A DNA stretch of 64,000 nucleotides from Mycteria americana (GCF_035582795.1 NC_134371.1:50261001-50325000), one strand, 5' to 3'. Positions 38,301-53,300 are shown, numbered from the stretch's first letter. Notes: generated by a model from the sequence alone, not told the origin. Program-made: numbers and translations.

Positions 38301-41300
38301 TATTGATAATGGAAATCAGCCAGAAGTTCAAGTTTCTTTATTCAGGACTTTCAGGTGGAAAATACTGTATCTAGTTTCATGATACATCTCCAGGTGGGTT
38401 TCTTACTTCTTCATTGCTTCCTTCCACCTGGACCCTCTGTACTTCAGTAGTCTGTCTGGCACAACTCAACAAAATGTTAAGTCTTCTTACCTTCAGAAAG
38501 AGCAAGTGGCCCGCTGAAAGGGCTATCTCAAGCTGTATTAACAAGTTCTCTAAAATCTTGCACCTTGCATGTTTGTCAGTTCCCTGTTTCTTTCTAACAA
38601 GTTCCATCTACACTTGAAGACTTTTTTGTTTGTTTAGTTTAGGTGGCCAGCAGGAAACTTTGGCTTGCATGCACTGGATGTTGTTTTAATTGTGCTAAAT
38701 GGAGCTAGCATACACATACGGTTTCTAGACTAGGTATGCGGATCATTGAGTGACAGCGAGATGATAGAGTGTACCTGGTGAAAGTATCTTAAGCAACTTT
38801 CCTGGCACCAAAACCAGCAGAAACAGCACTTGAACAGGCACTTTGCACATGTACTCTCCTGCAATAAAATGAAATGTTTGGTTACTGGACACAGAAGTAG
38901 ACTCAAACAAAACTGCCATTTTAGAAAAACTTGCTTTACAGGTGACTGACTCTTCTAATAAATCATTCACTAAGGCAGCAGATACTTCCTTTTGCATTAT
39001 AGGAACTGTTTTTAATTCAGACCCTTCAGTATTAATGACGGATGAGCTGAGCATATTTTTTTTTCTTCCTGTGGATGGAAGATTCTTCTCTGGGAAAAGA
39101 AAAGTGCTGCAAGCAGCTTTGTGAGCTAACAGCTGCTTGGAGAACAAAACAGGCAGGCAAGTCAGTAACCCTTACAGTACTTTGCAGTCATCAGGGAGTA
39201 CACTGACAGATTTTTAACATTTTTGGTTATCAGAAAACCTTCACAGTTCTGAAATGACTGGTACCCTAATGAACAAAAAGAAAAGAATGGGCAGAAGGAT
39301 TTATATGCACGTGTGTGTATTGACTCAGTACACATTCATTTTTCAGGACAGGAGGAAGAAGCGTGTATTAGAACAGACCATTCATAGACCATTGATCTAT
39401 ATTAATTACATACTAAAAACAGAGCAGAAAAGCTCAGTATTTGCTCCACTTCACCCCCACCCCCATCACATCACGAGCTCAGAACTGTTCATCATACAAA
39501 GATTTTACCAAGCAAGACAAGCAAAAGATATCTTGGTAGCCATGGTAGCCTTCCAAATTTAACCGGCTGTTTTTCTCAGCAAAAGGAAATTCAGTTCAGT
39601 GACACTTGAGTCTTTTTAACCTTCTTTTTCCAGAGGTCAGAATGTTTTTGTTTTGTTTTGGAAAGCAGAGATCTACCAGTCACTATATGAAAACCTCAGG
39701 TCCTCACAACTACCATTGTTCGTGCAAAAACCACGAACCTCCCAACTTTTTTCCAAAGAAGTTCTTGGAAATATTCCAGGAATAATTCCTTTAAAATGGC
39801 GACTGAACATGCAAACTCCTGACAGCAGAGAAATACTTTGATCTTGCCATGTACTGCTAGAGAGATGATTTTACTAAAACGGTATTAATCTCAGTAAGTA
39901 CTGTTTATTAAAAACCTAGAGCAAGGGACTTCAACTACAATCTCCTCTCTGATTCTGCTTGAAGACTGCTGTGTAGAAAACATCTGTGAATTTACCTGCA
40001 AGCTTGCAGACCCATGACTTTTCCTCCTGTTCACAGAAAACAGCAGCATTTTTGCAAGGGTGGCAAAGTCTGGGTGAGCTCTGCAAGAATGCAGCATCAC
40101 TTCTCCATCCTTTAGTACCACTACTCTGGCCCTCTATGGAAAGAGCCTCCATGGAAAGGGGCCATAGCCTGTCCTTTCTCCCATGAGAAGGAGCAAGGTT
40201 ACTTTGTGGGGGGATCCTTCTGTGGACTGGGGACACAAGCTGGCCTGAGCCTCTTTAGGAGCAGCTACTGCTATGGGTCATGTCACATCCTCAGCTGAAT
40301 GCTTGGCAACTGGACCAAAAGGAGCTTGTAGCACACTGCTGTAGACACAAATAATCTTTCTTTGCTAGTTAAATGTTCTACAGCTATTCAGATTACAAAA
40401 CTGCGTACCCAACAAGTCCATTTATTTTAGGGGTTTTTATTTAAGCATTCACAAACTACAGCCCCCACACATGCCTCATAGGTACCAGGGATGGTCAATG
40501 TAAACACCCTGTCATAACTATACATAACATGCTTCAAGGCCAAGGTAAACTCAGAGGAAAAGACCTACATTTAAAAACTTTGCCTAAATCTTCCTCTAAA
40601 ATCAGAGCTATGCAGTCCTCACAGCCCTCTCTCTTTGCCAAAGTGCCAGAACTAACTGCAATGGTGTGTTTCCAGCAGACAATAAGAGATGTGGAGATGC
40701 ATGAAAGATAGAAAGAAGGCAAGCAACAATCAAAACAGCCTAGCCATATTTTTTTCTATATCTTAAAAGATGTGGTTTGGATCCTACACAAATCTCTGGA
40801 ATAGTTCTTATTTCATACATTCTTTCTATAAACTCATATTACAAGGCAGATGAAATCTTTTCTATAAGACATTTTATATGCAACAATAACGTTATAACTT
40901 ACCTTTGCTTTTTTAGAATTTATGATGCAAAATTTTTAAATAGAGCATTCTGCCAAATTTTTACTTTATCCTTCATAAACCCCTTTATATATAAACACTA
41001 AATAAAGGTGGTTTTTAATGTTGGTGTTTTCTGCTTTTAAAAATATCTGAGTTGAGAGAAAAAAAAGGAAGCACATGGAAAAAGCTTTCTTAATGAAGAA
41101 AATGGGATAAAATATAAAATCCACATCATCCATTTTTAAGCAAGAAGTATATTCTTCACTTTTTTTTTCATGAAGCTCACCTTTTAACTACTATTTTTAT
41201 AGTGTTACAGAAGTATATACCTACCTTTTTTTTTAGGATATTACAAAGGTACGAGAGAACAATCCTTGGTATTCTCAGTATTGTGATTAGAAATGAGCCT

Positions 41301-44300
41301 TTTACAGCAGTTCCTAGATGATAGCAAAAAAGAACTGATATGGAAGACAGGACTGGGTGAGGTGGTGGGCTATTTTTATTTCTAGAAAGAAAAACAAACA
41401 ATTTAAAAATGTTTTAGAAAATTATTTAAAAGATATACATTGTATCTTTTCAGTATTTAGAAATTTAAAGAATTAAGCTGGTATCTCCTTTCCCACTTGA
41501 ACAACTCCAGTTTTCCTACTGACTTCATCTGAATGTTCACCTTAGTCCAAAGGAAAGCAGCCAAGTTTATAACTTTTATTGGATTAGTTTAATTCTTAAG
41601 CAATGACTGTTTTGATGTATTCAGTAATGGAAAAATATCTAGAAAAAACCTACAATGTAAAATACCAGAAGTAAGTGAACAACAGCTGAGAATACTTCGT
41701 TGAACACCTCTCTCCAGTTTCTGTCACTTCTCTGATTCTCTGCGATCTTTTATTTGGCTGTTGTTTCTGCAAGATTTTAGTCTGAAGGAATGAAGCCGCT
41801 ATTTCTGCTTTAGTGGTAAAATTAAAACTAAAAAAAATATCATAAGCTGTCATGTGTAAAATTGAGATCTACTATCTACTTTTATTGTTGCAACTTGGTC
41901 GAATTTTGTTTTAAATTTTGTTCAGATAATTAATTTTTTTTTTTCACGGAACAGCATTTGTTTTAAAATGGAATACACAAAAAAGGAATATCATACTATC
42001 TGTTTAGAATTATAATTTGGCCTAAAAAACTTGTAATTCTACTGCACACTAACCTGTATTGTTTTGGAGAAATAATGTGTTTCCCAAAATTGAAAAGCAA
42101 AGACAAAAAATTGGCCTAAATACAAGTTTTATTTTCTTGGTTCCTTTATAAAGGTCAGTTCAATGTCAATCAGTTACAGAGAGTAGCATGACACAGCTCT
42201 CAAGAATTTATATGAAAACCAGGAAATTAACTTAAAGCCACTCCGCCATCCCTCTTCAAATGCTGTAAAAAAATTCTATTAGATTAACACTACAAATACC
42301 TTAAAAAAACATTTCAAAGGATTGAAAAACCCCACTGATCAATAGTCATAACTAGCCCTTCTATAAAGCAACTCTTAAGCAATTGACCCAACCCTGAAAA
42401 ATTTACTTAGGCAACAGATCCAGCAGCAGTTTGACTAAGTACTTAAGTAAAGATCAGACCTTATATCACAAATAAGATGTCCTATTTTCATAACTGATTT
42501 CTTCAAAACCTCTGTTATGTTGAAAAATTAATAGTTTGCACAAGAAACTAAAAAATAAAAAGGCAGTGATAAGAGAGTGACTGGTTGGAGCTAAAAAGCT
42601 CTACAAATATTTTTATTAAATCCTCACTTCAGCAAGGATTTAAATCATACATACTACATCCAGACAGGTATCACAGTTCTGCAAGAATCTTGAAGGTATC
42701 ACTGCAGTTCATTCAAAACACTAAATACTCTGCAGCTGAGAAGTTGTATTTAAATATGTGAATATACCACATTATTTTAAATAGGAAATTCCAGCAAAGC
42801 AGTTGCTGCGTTTATTATTTTTGGTCTAACAACTAGGGGAACAGCTTGGGGGATAGTGGAATTTTATACTGAATAAGGCAGGTTGTTTTTTTTTTAAGTC
42901 ATCAGGTTTCTGTGTTAGAAACACATACATCACAATATAGATGAGTTATTCTATCCATATAGTACAATTGTTTCCTTTTCCCTCATATGCTACCTTACAT
43001 ATGACAGTCTCAGTCAGATCTCAGAATATAAAAGATTAAGTTTCTGCAAGTTAAATGTTAACCAAGGGTGAGAAATACAGAAAGGACAAAGTTTACTCTT
43101 GTGTTAATAATTCACTTGCTACTGCAGAGAAAAATGAAGAAGCATTTTGATATTCTTAACAGGACTGATTAATGAGCAGGGATGTCAAAACTTGAAGTTT
43201 AGATAAATTTCTACACATTTGGATGCTTTTCCACACCTTCTTTTCTTAGCAAAGGAATTCTCACAAGAACAGGGTCTGACAAGGTTTCTTGCTTTGCTTC
43301 CAAACAGATCAGAAAAAGAACAGATTTTCCTTGTAATTCTGGCTCAGGGTAGGAAACATGGGAAAACGGCTAGCTAATCACAACAACAGGTGATGCTTGT
43401 GACTCTAAACAAGCTCAAGATTGGCTCAAGCATCCACCAACACCCAATTACCCTTAAGGATGACGTTTCACCCCACTTTGTACATTATATGGCTGCAATC
43501 CTGAAATGACTTTAGCACAAGCATACAGTCAGCCATATGCTTAAGGTTTTGTAGGCAGTTCATATTGTGCAGTGAATTCTGTGCATGCAGACTCCACTGC
43601 ACGCACACAAGGTATCTGGGAAAAACAGGAATCTGCTTGACAGAACTGGTTACAAGACTGGGCAGGGCCACAGCTTGCTTTTCCTCTTTGGTATTCCTAC
43701 TTTATGTTACCACGGGGTTGTTTGATTTGCATAGAACCCTACTATTCCAAAATCCTGTGAACCTGTACTCAATATCACATCATCTTTTAATAATTTTCTT
43801 TTTTCAGTGCTGCCAATTGTCTTTATTTTCTTGTGAGCTCTGTGACACTCGGTATCTTTCTTAACACTGAGTTCCTTGAATCAAATGATGACACATGCAT
43901 CTCAGCTTTCATTTTAAAACCACTTTTTTTGTGTGAAGAAAAAATGTAATCTTGACACACCCAAAAGACGTAGACATTTGAAAGGGAAAAAAAAGCATTT
44001 CTTCAAAAGCCTGTCCTTTTCAGAGCTGTGCTTATAGTTTTCTTCAATCCTGCCTCATCTGTTTCAAAGACTGCCTAAAAAGAGATTTAGTGTAAAAGAC
44101 TTCAGAAGTGTTAAGGAATGAACCATATATGTAAATATGAATCTCAGTTTTTAAACAAATACAATGAATTACAAGATTTGTAATAAAAGAGACATTATCA
44201 GAATAACAGAGAACACACAGACTGTACTTCCAACTGCCCTTTTACCTGTTCTCAAAACCACAAGGGACAGGTCTGACTACATACATCCTGATGGCTCTTT

Positions 44301-47300
44301 TACGTGGGTTAGGTCAAGTATGTAAGTAGGGCAAAGGATGCTCATAAATATTGCAGATGTATTTGAAAAGGGAAGAGGAATCCTTTAAAAATTTGGTCCT
44401 AGTTCATCTCTCAATGACTTTAGTGCAAATCCATAAACTTGGATTTTTGACTTACTGGGAGATGTATGTATTTCACCTCTCACTGAATCCATCGGAAGTT
44501 GTGGTGCTGAACACCTTAAGAGTCAGGTGGAAAACCCCAATCCTGCAAATGCTTGTACACTTCCTTAATTTCAACCCTGTGCAGTGACATACATGCATTG
44601 GAGTTACTGAATAAGCTCAAACATGGACAGGACAGTGACGCCTGTGACATGGATCAAGTTACCATACCACCTTCCTTTAATCCCAGACTGGGGAAAAGCC
44701 TCATCTCACTGAAAAGGTAAATACGCACATAACACCTAAGCACGCTAAGATGAAAATAAACCCTCATATAAAACAGCAATAGTAACAAAGAAGTTTTTTT
44801 AAAAGACTGAGCCCTTTACACAAGTCATAAAAAGTAATCATTAAGTAAAAAAGTTCTATTTATTTTATTAAATGAATAAAATCTTTCATGCACTTGTGTT
44901 TCATCTGAAATAAAATTTTCAGTGGTGGTACTACAGGTCAAACATACGTCACCTGTAAAGCTAATCCAGCTAAATGACCCCTTGCCCTCCCCATTTGCAA
45001 CTCCACTGTGGCTGCTGGCTGTGCAGCACATTGCTGCATGTGCTGCGGAACGAGATTTCCGCAGGGAAAGGCCGTGCCATTTCCTCGGAGCGCTTACAAG
45101 CCAAGAAGAAAACGTCTCTGTGAGGTATCATAAACAAACTCTTGTGACATGCCTTTATGATGCTGCCCCAGGGAATACATTAAAAACACACAGCAGACAA
45201 GCTCAGAATTGCTGGAACAGCTTGAGATAACCCTTGCCCTTGATGGTGCCACTGCTCTTGCAGCTAACCATCCTTTCCCCATTCCTGCACAGCTCTGTGT
45301 CTCTGCAGATCTGTGCTGACAGCCTAAAGGCCAGGAAGAGGGATCACCACTGCAGAAAAACTGCATTTCCCTTTCCAAGCACAACTCTCTCAACACAGTA
45401 CATGTCACCTGGCAAGCAAGAGGAGGGCTCGACAGTAGATGTACAAAATGATTTCAATACAATTGGGTGCAGGAACCTTCTGTACTCTGTGGCCAGTTCC
45501 TGCAGCAGTAAAAAATAGCTGGAAAGCGGAAGACCCTAACAGAGCAGTAAATGTCATGACAGCAGTTTCTACAGGTGCTTCCCTGCTCTGTGTGAAGAAG
45601 ATATGGACAGTGTCTTTGCCCTGGGTATTTAGATGGTGTCTCGTACCAAAATGCACTGCGGTGCATAACCCAGTAAGTCCGCAAAACTGCTTTTTTTTCC
45701 TGTGCTTTCTCAAGAAAGCCAATTTAAATGAACCCTTAGTGCTTCAGCATTCAGCTGCTAAAGCTGAATCAATTGCTAAAGCTTGAGGTACATAAATTTG
45801 CTTAGAAGAAAAGAGCAGCCCATTACCCACAGAACCACAGCCACGCTAGTTACTTGTGTTTAGAGCTTCAATAGGAAAAAGGAGATGACATAAGAAATGC
45901 AAGTTCCTCCCTTTTCAGGTCCTATCATGGCATGTAAAATAGCAGTGTAAGACTGTGTCACTCTACAGATCTCAACCTTTTAAAAAGCAGCATTTTAGGT
46001 TTTGTTTGCTCTTTTACTAGCACCAGTTCAGTGGCATGGCTGTTGGCTGCGTAGAGAACCCTAGCAGAGACAGGCTCCTGATACACGTGTTAAACACTGC
46101 CCTGCCTTGGCTTTTTGGATGGGATGACAAAACATTGCTTAAAACAATGGTGGGCACTGGCTGTTACCAGGTCTTCCAGCTTTGCTGTTTTGGCTGGAGC
46201 AGAGCCGCTGTTGGCTGCAGCTGGAAATCCTTACAGAGTCGCTGCTGTAAGCAGGGCCTGTGCTGCTGTCTCTGCTGGGCAGAGGGGAACAGACCATTTG
46301 GAAACCTTTCAGCAGGAGGCCTTTCTATCAGCAACTGAAACATCAGGGATACATTCTAGATAGAGAGCATCGACAGAAACCTGCTACCTAGGTTTTGGAG
46401 AAACCCAAAGCCTCCCTTCCCAGCTGCCCGAGCCCAACAGTCCCGGGCGGCTGTGGCCAGTGCCCCAGGGTCCCCGGTCCCTCTCCTGCCAGGCTCCCCG
46501 ACTCACTCTCAGGTTGCCTTCCCCAAGGACTAATTTTCCAACAAATTGAGATTATCACCATATTCCTCTAATCCAAAATGAAGAAATGCCTTAAAATGCC
46601 AGAGTTTTTCACAGACCAGAAAATCTCATCACTGGGCGCAGAGGAACAGAGCAATGAGGGTGAGAGAGCTCATAAAATACTTATGAGGGAAAATGTTTTC
46701 AGGATACTACTCTCTTCATTGTCAAAAAACTGAACAATGTATTTTGAGATTTAAATCTTCCCCCACAATGACAGGATTAACATCGCTCCAGTGCATGAAA
46801 CCAATTTAATTTCATTTTACAATACTGCAAGTCTAAAAAACAGTATAAATCATGAAAAGTAGAGATTCGTCCTCATTTCTTCCACATTTACATTTCAGGG
46901 TAGTATAAAATTCAAGAAAGTTTGTTTACACATCTCTCAATTCTTAGCAGTGCTGTTAAAGCATTTACAGTTAACTGAAAATACTGGCACAGAATGAAAA
47001 GAGGAGTAGCAGAGTAGGCATTTACGCAGTCAGAACAAATGGAAACCCAGAGCAGGGATGAACACTTAGGAAGAGGTCAAACTGCCTATGAATACATGAA
47101 ATTACCGAGGAGCTATATACTGCATCTCCATTTGGAGCTAATGCAGTCTCCTGGAAAAGGGTCAAATGCAGTCTGTGCCTTGCGAATGGCAATTTCACCA
47201 GAGTCAATTGAGCTCTATTGGACTGTATCAAGGCTCAGTTTGGCCCAGTAACTCCAACGGTAGGGGTGAGTCACATTAATATCATACACATTGTAAAATC

Positions 47301-50300
47301 TTACTCAAGATCCTGCAACAAGCAACATAATTTTATATTAAATTGGATTCCAAGATATTGACAGAAATTGCAGTATATCTGAGAATATTTTGGCTAGAAA
47401 AAGATTGAAAGTGAATGCTGGAAAATCCCCAAAACCATATGGGGGCAATTCTACACTCACCTGTTGAAGTAACAAGTAACCACTGCCCCAGCAATCGTCA
47501 TTTGCTGACAGGCAAGAATGAATTCACTAGTCCAGATAAGGCCAACGAAATGATACCATGCCATGTAGCAAATTCCAGACAGAGCTCTGTATTCTACTTG
47601 TCCTCCTGAAGTAGTCTGTGCAGTACCTAGAGTTGGGATTACACCACTGTATTATTATAACACACCAGACGGGGGGGGGGGGGGGGGGGAAGTACATATA
47701 AGTGCTTCTGTATGCTTTTTCTTAACTTTTCTTCAATAAAACTATAAAAAAATAAATTCAGGTGCTATTTAATTCTATCCATTCTAACAAAGTCAGAGCA
47801 CCAAAATTCTGTAATTCAAATAGAATTTTGAAAAATAAATTTTACAAAAAGCAAAAGTTTGGGTTTAAATTGGGATTGAGACACAGCTGCCAATAAAGTC
47901 AAAAGGACAGCTACGCATTAGTAAAGATTTCTGAGAAAATATTACTCAAGATTTGAGTAACCAAATGTTTCAGAAGTAAATGAAATCTTAATTTTCTTCA
48001 TTCAAATTTGAAATAAACTCATAGTCAGTTATGAAATGCTTTAGATTTTTTCTATAAGAAGCAAAAGAGAACGACTGCAGAAAAATATTAAGGATGCATA
48101 ATGGACCATTGCAAAAAACCAGAATTATTATTTTAATTAGTATTCCTAATTAGAACCATGGCAACTAGCTTTCTGTTCTCTATATTTTTCAATCTTTGTG
48201 CAAAATACAGACACATAAAGGCACCCTCACAAAAAAAAAAAAAAGGCAAACATCTGTATGGTAGTATATGCTCCAATGTTACTACTGTATTCAGGAACAT
48301 TGACAAATTCACTTATTCAAGCTAAAAAAAATTGCCTCCACTTCTGTTAATAACAAAGTGTTTATTCCATATTCAACAGATGGCTTTTCACAAAAGGTGG
48401 GGGTAACTCAGATAATTTAGCAATCAGACCTTTCTCTATGCAATCCTATTTATGCCACTTGACTCTGAAGTCTAGTCAGGGGATAATGGCATCTGGACAT
48501 TTGTTCTTAGTGAAAGGTCTCTAGGTCCATAACCTGCTATATAACCTTCAAGATAACCATGTTCACAGAATAAAACAATCTCTGGAGGTGAGCAGTTTCT
48601 TATTCTAACTCCATGAAAGAAATAACAAAGTGAGACATAGAATTGTCTATTACTGCTAGAGCAGCGTTACAACTTAAGCTTTAATACTTCGTGTATTCAT
48701 TTGGTGGGCTTGGCAGTGTTAGGCTTATGGTTGGACTCGATGATCTTAAAGGTCTTTTCCAACCTAAATGATTCTATGATTCTATGTTTTCCCACAGGAC
48801 AGCACACCACCTTCAAGTTCACTATCTATGAAATGGTTTCACCAAATTTCTCTCCTATTTTTCTATAGCCACAGAGTTCATACTCAAGAATAGCTAAAAA
48901 TAGAAACAATAAAGATTTGTTTTCAGCAATACCCTCAGGTTTTGACAACCTTTATAAGTCTTCAGAACCAAGGTCCGTTTGTCTGTAAATTATGAAAAAT
49001 ATTCATCTACCCCATAGTAGCGCTGCAAAATTATTTTAAAGTGCTTCGAAAGGATCCATTTTTTGATCCTTGCACCCCTACATGAGGGCATAAACACATA
49101 TGTTCTAGATATTTTATTTTCTGAAAGGTTACCAATTTTAGCTAAACAGGCAAGCTCTTTGCAGTGCTGTACGGTTGGTCACTCACAGAAATATTGTTGC
49201 TGCCATTATATTCTAATGTATTTTAAGCCTGTTAAATGCAAGACACTTGATGGTGTGAAAAAGCTACTACTCAGATCTCTTTTCACAAACTCTCTGCCAT
49301 TCCTCCCCATCCCCTGCCTCCCTGGTTTTAAGATTGGATGCAAAAGCTTTTTGTTTTTTAAAGGGAATTTTTCAGGATACATTCATTTACTTTGGTACAT
49401 TAAAATAAGCTGTGTGCTATACCATTCCTTCTTGTTCTGAATTCAAGGGATTTTTCATCTCCCTTACTTCTTCCAGAGGTTCTAGACTGCAGTTTTCCTG
49501 CAGCACACACAACTAGCCAAATATGCTCATTAACCATAGCCTATAGCCCTTACCGAGGGACGTTATGCAAATGATAGGTCAATGAGATACAAGAAGGTCT
49601 CCTACCTCCGCATTTTTATGCAAAGACATTATGCCATTTGGTAGCAGAATTAAGCACATTTTCCACCATACAATCCACCTGAACATTTCTTTTCCAAAAA
49701 AGGCACATTTCAGGCTTTGCTTCTGTAGTTTTGTCAGGAAGACTGACTTCTTCGCTGGGTAAAAAACTGGCTGGATGGCCGGGCCCAAAGAGTTGTGGTG
49801 AATGGAGTTAAATCCAGTTGGTGGCCGGTCACAAGCGGTGTTCCCCAGGGCTCTGTGTTGGGGCCAGTTCTGTTTAATACCTTTATCAATGATCTGGACG
49901 AAGGGATCGAGTGCACCCTCAGTAAGTTTGCAGATGACACCAAGTTGTGTGGGAGTGTTGATCTGCTTGAGGGTAGGTAGGTTCTACAGAGGGATCTGGA
50001 CAGGCTGGATCAATGGGCCGAGGTCAACTGTATGGGGTTCAACAAGGCTAAGTGTTGGGTCCTGCACTTGGGCCACAGCAACCCCATGCAACGCTACAGG
50101 CTTGGGGAAGAGTGGCTGGAAAGCTGCCCGGTGGAAAAGGACCTGGGCGTGTTGGTTGACAGCTGCCTGAATATGAGCCAGCAGTGTGCCCAGGTGGCCA
50201 AGAAAGCCAATGGCATCCTGGCTTGTATCAGGAATAGTGTGGCTAGCAGGACTAGGGAAGTGATCGTGCCCCTGTACTCAGCACTGGTGAGGCCGCACCT

Positions 50301-53300
50301 TGAATACTGTGTTCAGTTTTGGGCCCCTCACTACAAGAGAGACATTGAGGTGCTGGAGCAAGTCCAGAGAAGGGCAACGAAGCTGGTGAAGGGTCTAGAG
50401 CAGAAGTCTGATGAGGAGCGGCTGAGGGAACTGGGGTTGTTTAGCCTGGAGAAAAGGAGGCTGAGGGGAGACCTTATTGCTCTCTACAACCACCTGAAAG
50501 GAGGCTGTAGCGAGGTGGGCGTCAGTAAGTAACTAGTGATAGGACAAGAGGAAATGGCTTCAAGTTGAGCCAGGGGAGGTTTAGATTGGATATTAGGAAA
50601 AATTTCTTCACCAAAAGGGCTGTCAAGCATTGGAACAGGCTGCCCAGGGAAGTGGTGGAGTAACTATCCCTGGAGGTATTTAAAAGACGTGCAGACGTGG
50701 TGCTGAGGAATGGGGTTTAGTGGTGGACTTGGCAGTGCTAGGTTCACGGTTGGACTAGATGATCTTAAAGATCTTTTCCAACCTAAACGATTCTATGATT
50801 CTATGAAATGTAGGTACAGTAAACTAATTCTGTTTGCTTTTTACCAGCCTACTGCAATAACCACCTGCAGTAACAACAGTAATGGCTTTGTCTTTCCTGG
50901 CCAACCTTACACATGTGCATGTGCACAGCACTGTGCTCTGCTGCACAGAAATCAGGCACATCCACCTGTGAGTTCACCATTGATCACTTTGCTGTCTACA
51001 TATGGTAAACTGTTTTTGTTACTTCACAGAAATCTGTTTACCAATGTAGACATCTGTGTCTGACTGATTCCCTGTCTTCTGGGCCTACCGTGCATGCATA
51101 ATTTTGCCAACAGAATTACATGCAATGCTATTTTTCATATGTCAGTCTTAGTAGCACAGATAAACTTTAAAGCTATCCTAGATACCCTGTTGAGAAAAGT
51201 ATATGCTATTTTCCTCATCACTCCACTGTGATCTATCTCACAAGTTCACACAAGCTAAACTTTCTCAACAAAGCCTTGAAATATGGTTTAATTTGTCAAC
51301 AGAGTATTTTTCTCCAACTATATAATCACGAATCTTTCTGGTGTACTATACACTCTTAGTGATAACATTAAGAAGTCAGTAAAGAACTGAAGTCCCTACA
51401 ACTGAATCACCAAATCTGAAAACCTCTGATCAGTACAAATGTTGATCTGCTGCAAATACTTCAAAGAAGTGTTGTTAACAATGCAAACAGGCACAAGTGT
51501 TTGCAGCAGAATTCAGAAGAGTTTCTCCATCTGACGCTGCAGCCCAGTGCTGTGCCATTATGTCAGTCAACACAGCAATGCAATGATACTGAAGTCAGTG
51601 TGCACATGCACTATCATTAGCTACATTTTAGTACTTTCAGACATATCAGATGCTCTTATTTGGCAACTGCTGCTGCAAGGTTTTGCTGATGCCTTGAGCA
51701 GTAGGCTGTTGTGAGGGATGAAAATTCCTGGGAAGTCTAGTTCAGCAATTTCCTTATCAGAAACAAAGAACCACTGACCAGAAAATACTGAGACCTTGTT
51801 TATCAGTTCCTGTTAACATGAAAATATGATGTGCCCTTCCCGCTGCTAAGTGAGGAAAGGTTCTGGCATCATACACTGAATCTTCATGCTTCCTGCAACA
51901 GAATTTATTGTGTTATTTTATTTAGCTTTTTTCCATGTAGTGGTATTTACAGCTAAGCTAGCTGACTGTAATTGGAATGTCAAGGACCCTGCAGGAAATA
52001 CATTTTTATTGCTGGTTTTGCTACTGCACAGCTTTATGTGGCAGTTTTATTGCTCACTTGCCTGTAGGATGCACCTTCGTTACACAAAAATCTCACACCG
52101 CCTTCTCATCCTACATTACATGCATAGTATTTATGTCATGTGGATTTCACAGCTCCTGCATGCTGGCAAGTTGAAAGACATGCTTTGCTGTGCCACATGG
52201 CCACTTCAGTTCTGCAGTGAAATGCCACACAAATTAGCAAACAATAAGACTCAATGACCCTAAGACATATCAGCTTTTCCAAAGCACAGCTGAATTCCAT
52301 TCCTAGCCAGCTAATGGTTCTAACTGGTGCCACTGTTTGTGCTGTCTCAAGTCTCATGGAGTCTGGCATTTCTCCTAGTTTTCTAGGTCTGGAATTCACT
52401 CAGTCTCTGCTGCTCTTACAGATTCTGAATTACCAAGGTACTTAAGCAGGTGCCTACCTTAAAATGCATAAGTAGTCCCACCAATTTTAATAGGATTATC
52501 CATGTGTTTCAAGTTAGTCATGTGCATAAGTACCTTTCCAAGTGTGGGCTATAGTCTTTTATAGCTCCCAAGAAGTTAGTCATTTCTCAGAGTAACGCTA
52601 ACTTTTGGAGGGGATGTAAATAGGGTGCCTCTGTGGTTGCATAACGATCAGGTGCACTACAGCTGAAGTGAGGATCAAGTGCTCCAGAGCTGTAAGATGC
52701 GGAGACACTATAATGCGGAGACGCTATAAATGTTATATAACTAGTGAAGATTCAAGGAAAATATTCAGAACAGGTGCAGCACAGCAGAAGGCCAATTTCA
52801 CTTGCCCATCTCTCTGTATTAGACAAAAGACTAGCGTCTTTGTAACCATTTCATTTTTTTCAGCTTTCTTGGTATATTTACATTTAAAATATAGTCTGCA
52901 TAGCCCCAGAAAATGTATCTGTGAGAATAAAAAGTGTCAAAAACAAGAAAACCACCACCTGCATTTTACAAACTGGATCTTGGCTAGGCTACTATTTGTC
53001 AACAGAGAAAACAAGTTTCTTAAAGGGAGCATATCTTGGGACATCTTCAGACAAGTACTCTCAGCTGTTGCAAAAAGTCCCCAAAACTCAGAAAGCAAAA
53101 GAAATGTCTTCCATTTACAGGGCGATTGCAGAAAACTAGTAGGAAATACGAAGCTGTTCTGCCAATGCATTATTAACCATACAGTACTATATTTATTTAT
53201 TTTTACGGGATGTGTAAGTACTAGTCATCCTAGAAGAGCAAACAAACACCCAATGAGCTACCTTACCGTGAGCTGCGTTAACAGGCAGCATTTCAGAGGA

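Larger units (their letters stand above)
29026..38774 (-). other. SLC44A3: Large SLC44A3 intron (9.7 kb)
   Basis: Bounded by exons 38775-38858 and 28888-29025. It contains the CpG-rich block at 30.7 kb, the ancient CR1-like LINE at 32.3 kb and the ancient repeat at 36.0 kb, plus a CT/T tract near 34877. Remaining stretches are AT-rich with no exon-like peptide on either strand. Confidence 0.8.
41382..47460 (-). other. SLC44A3: SLC44A3 intron (6.1 kb)
   Basis: AT-rich left half with nothing recognised. The right half holds the ancient repeat at 44478, the ORF-dense block at 44.9-46.5 kb and the possible repeat at 47120. The flanking exons join in phase (AG|A, Arg). Confidence 0.8.

Noticed and set aside
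38743-39147. 134-codon minus-strand ORF overlapping a SLC44A3 exon
   Set aside because: It reads through the 84-base exon in the wrong phase; the exon's real frame gives the Cys-rich CTL peptide.
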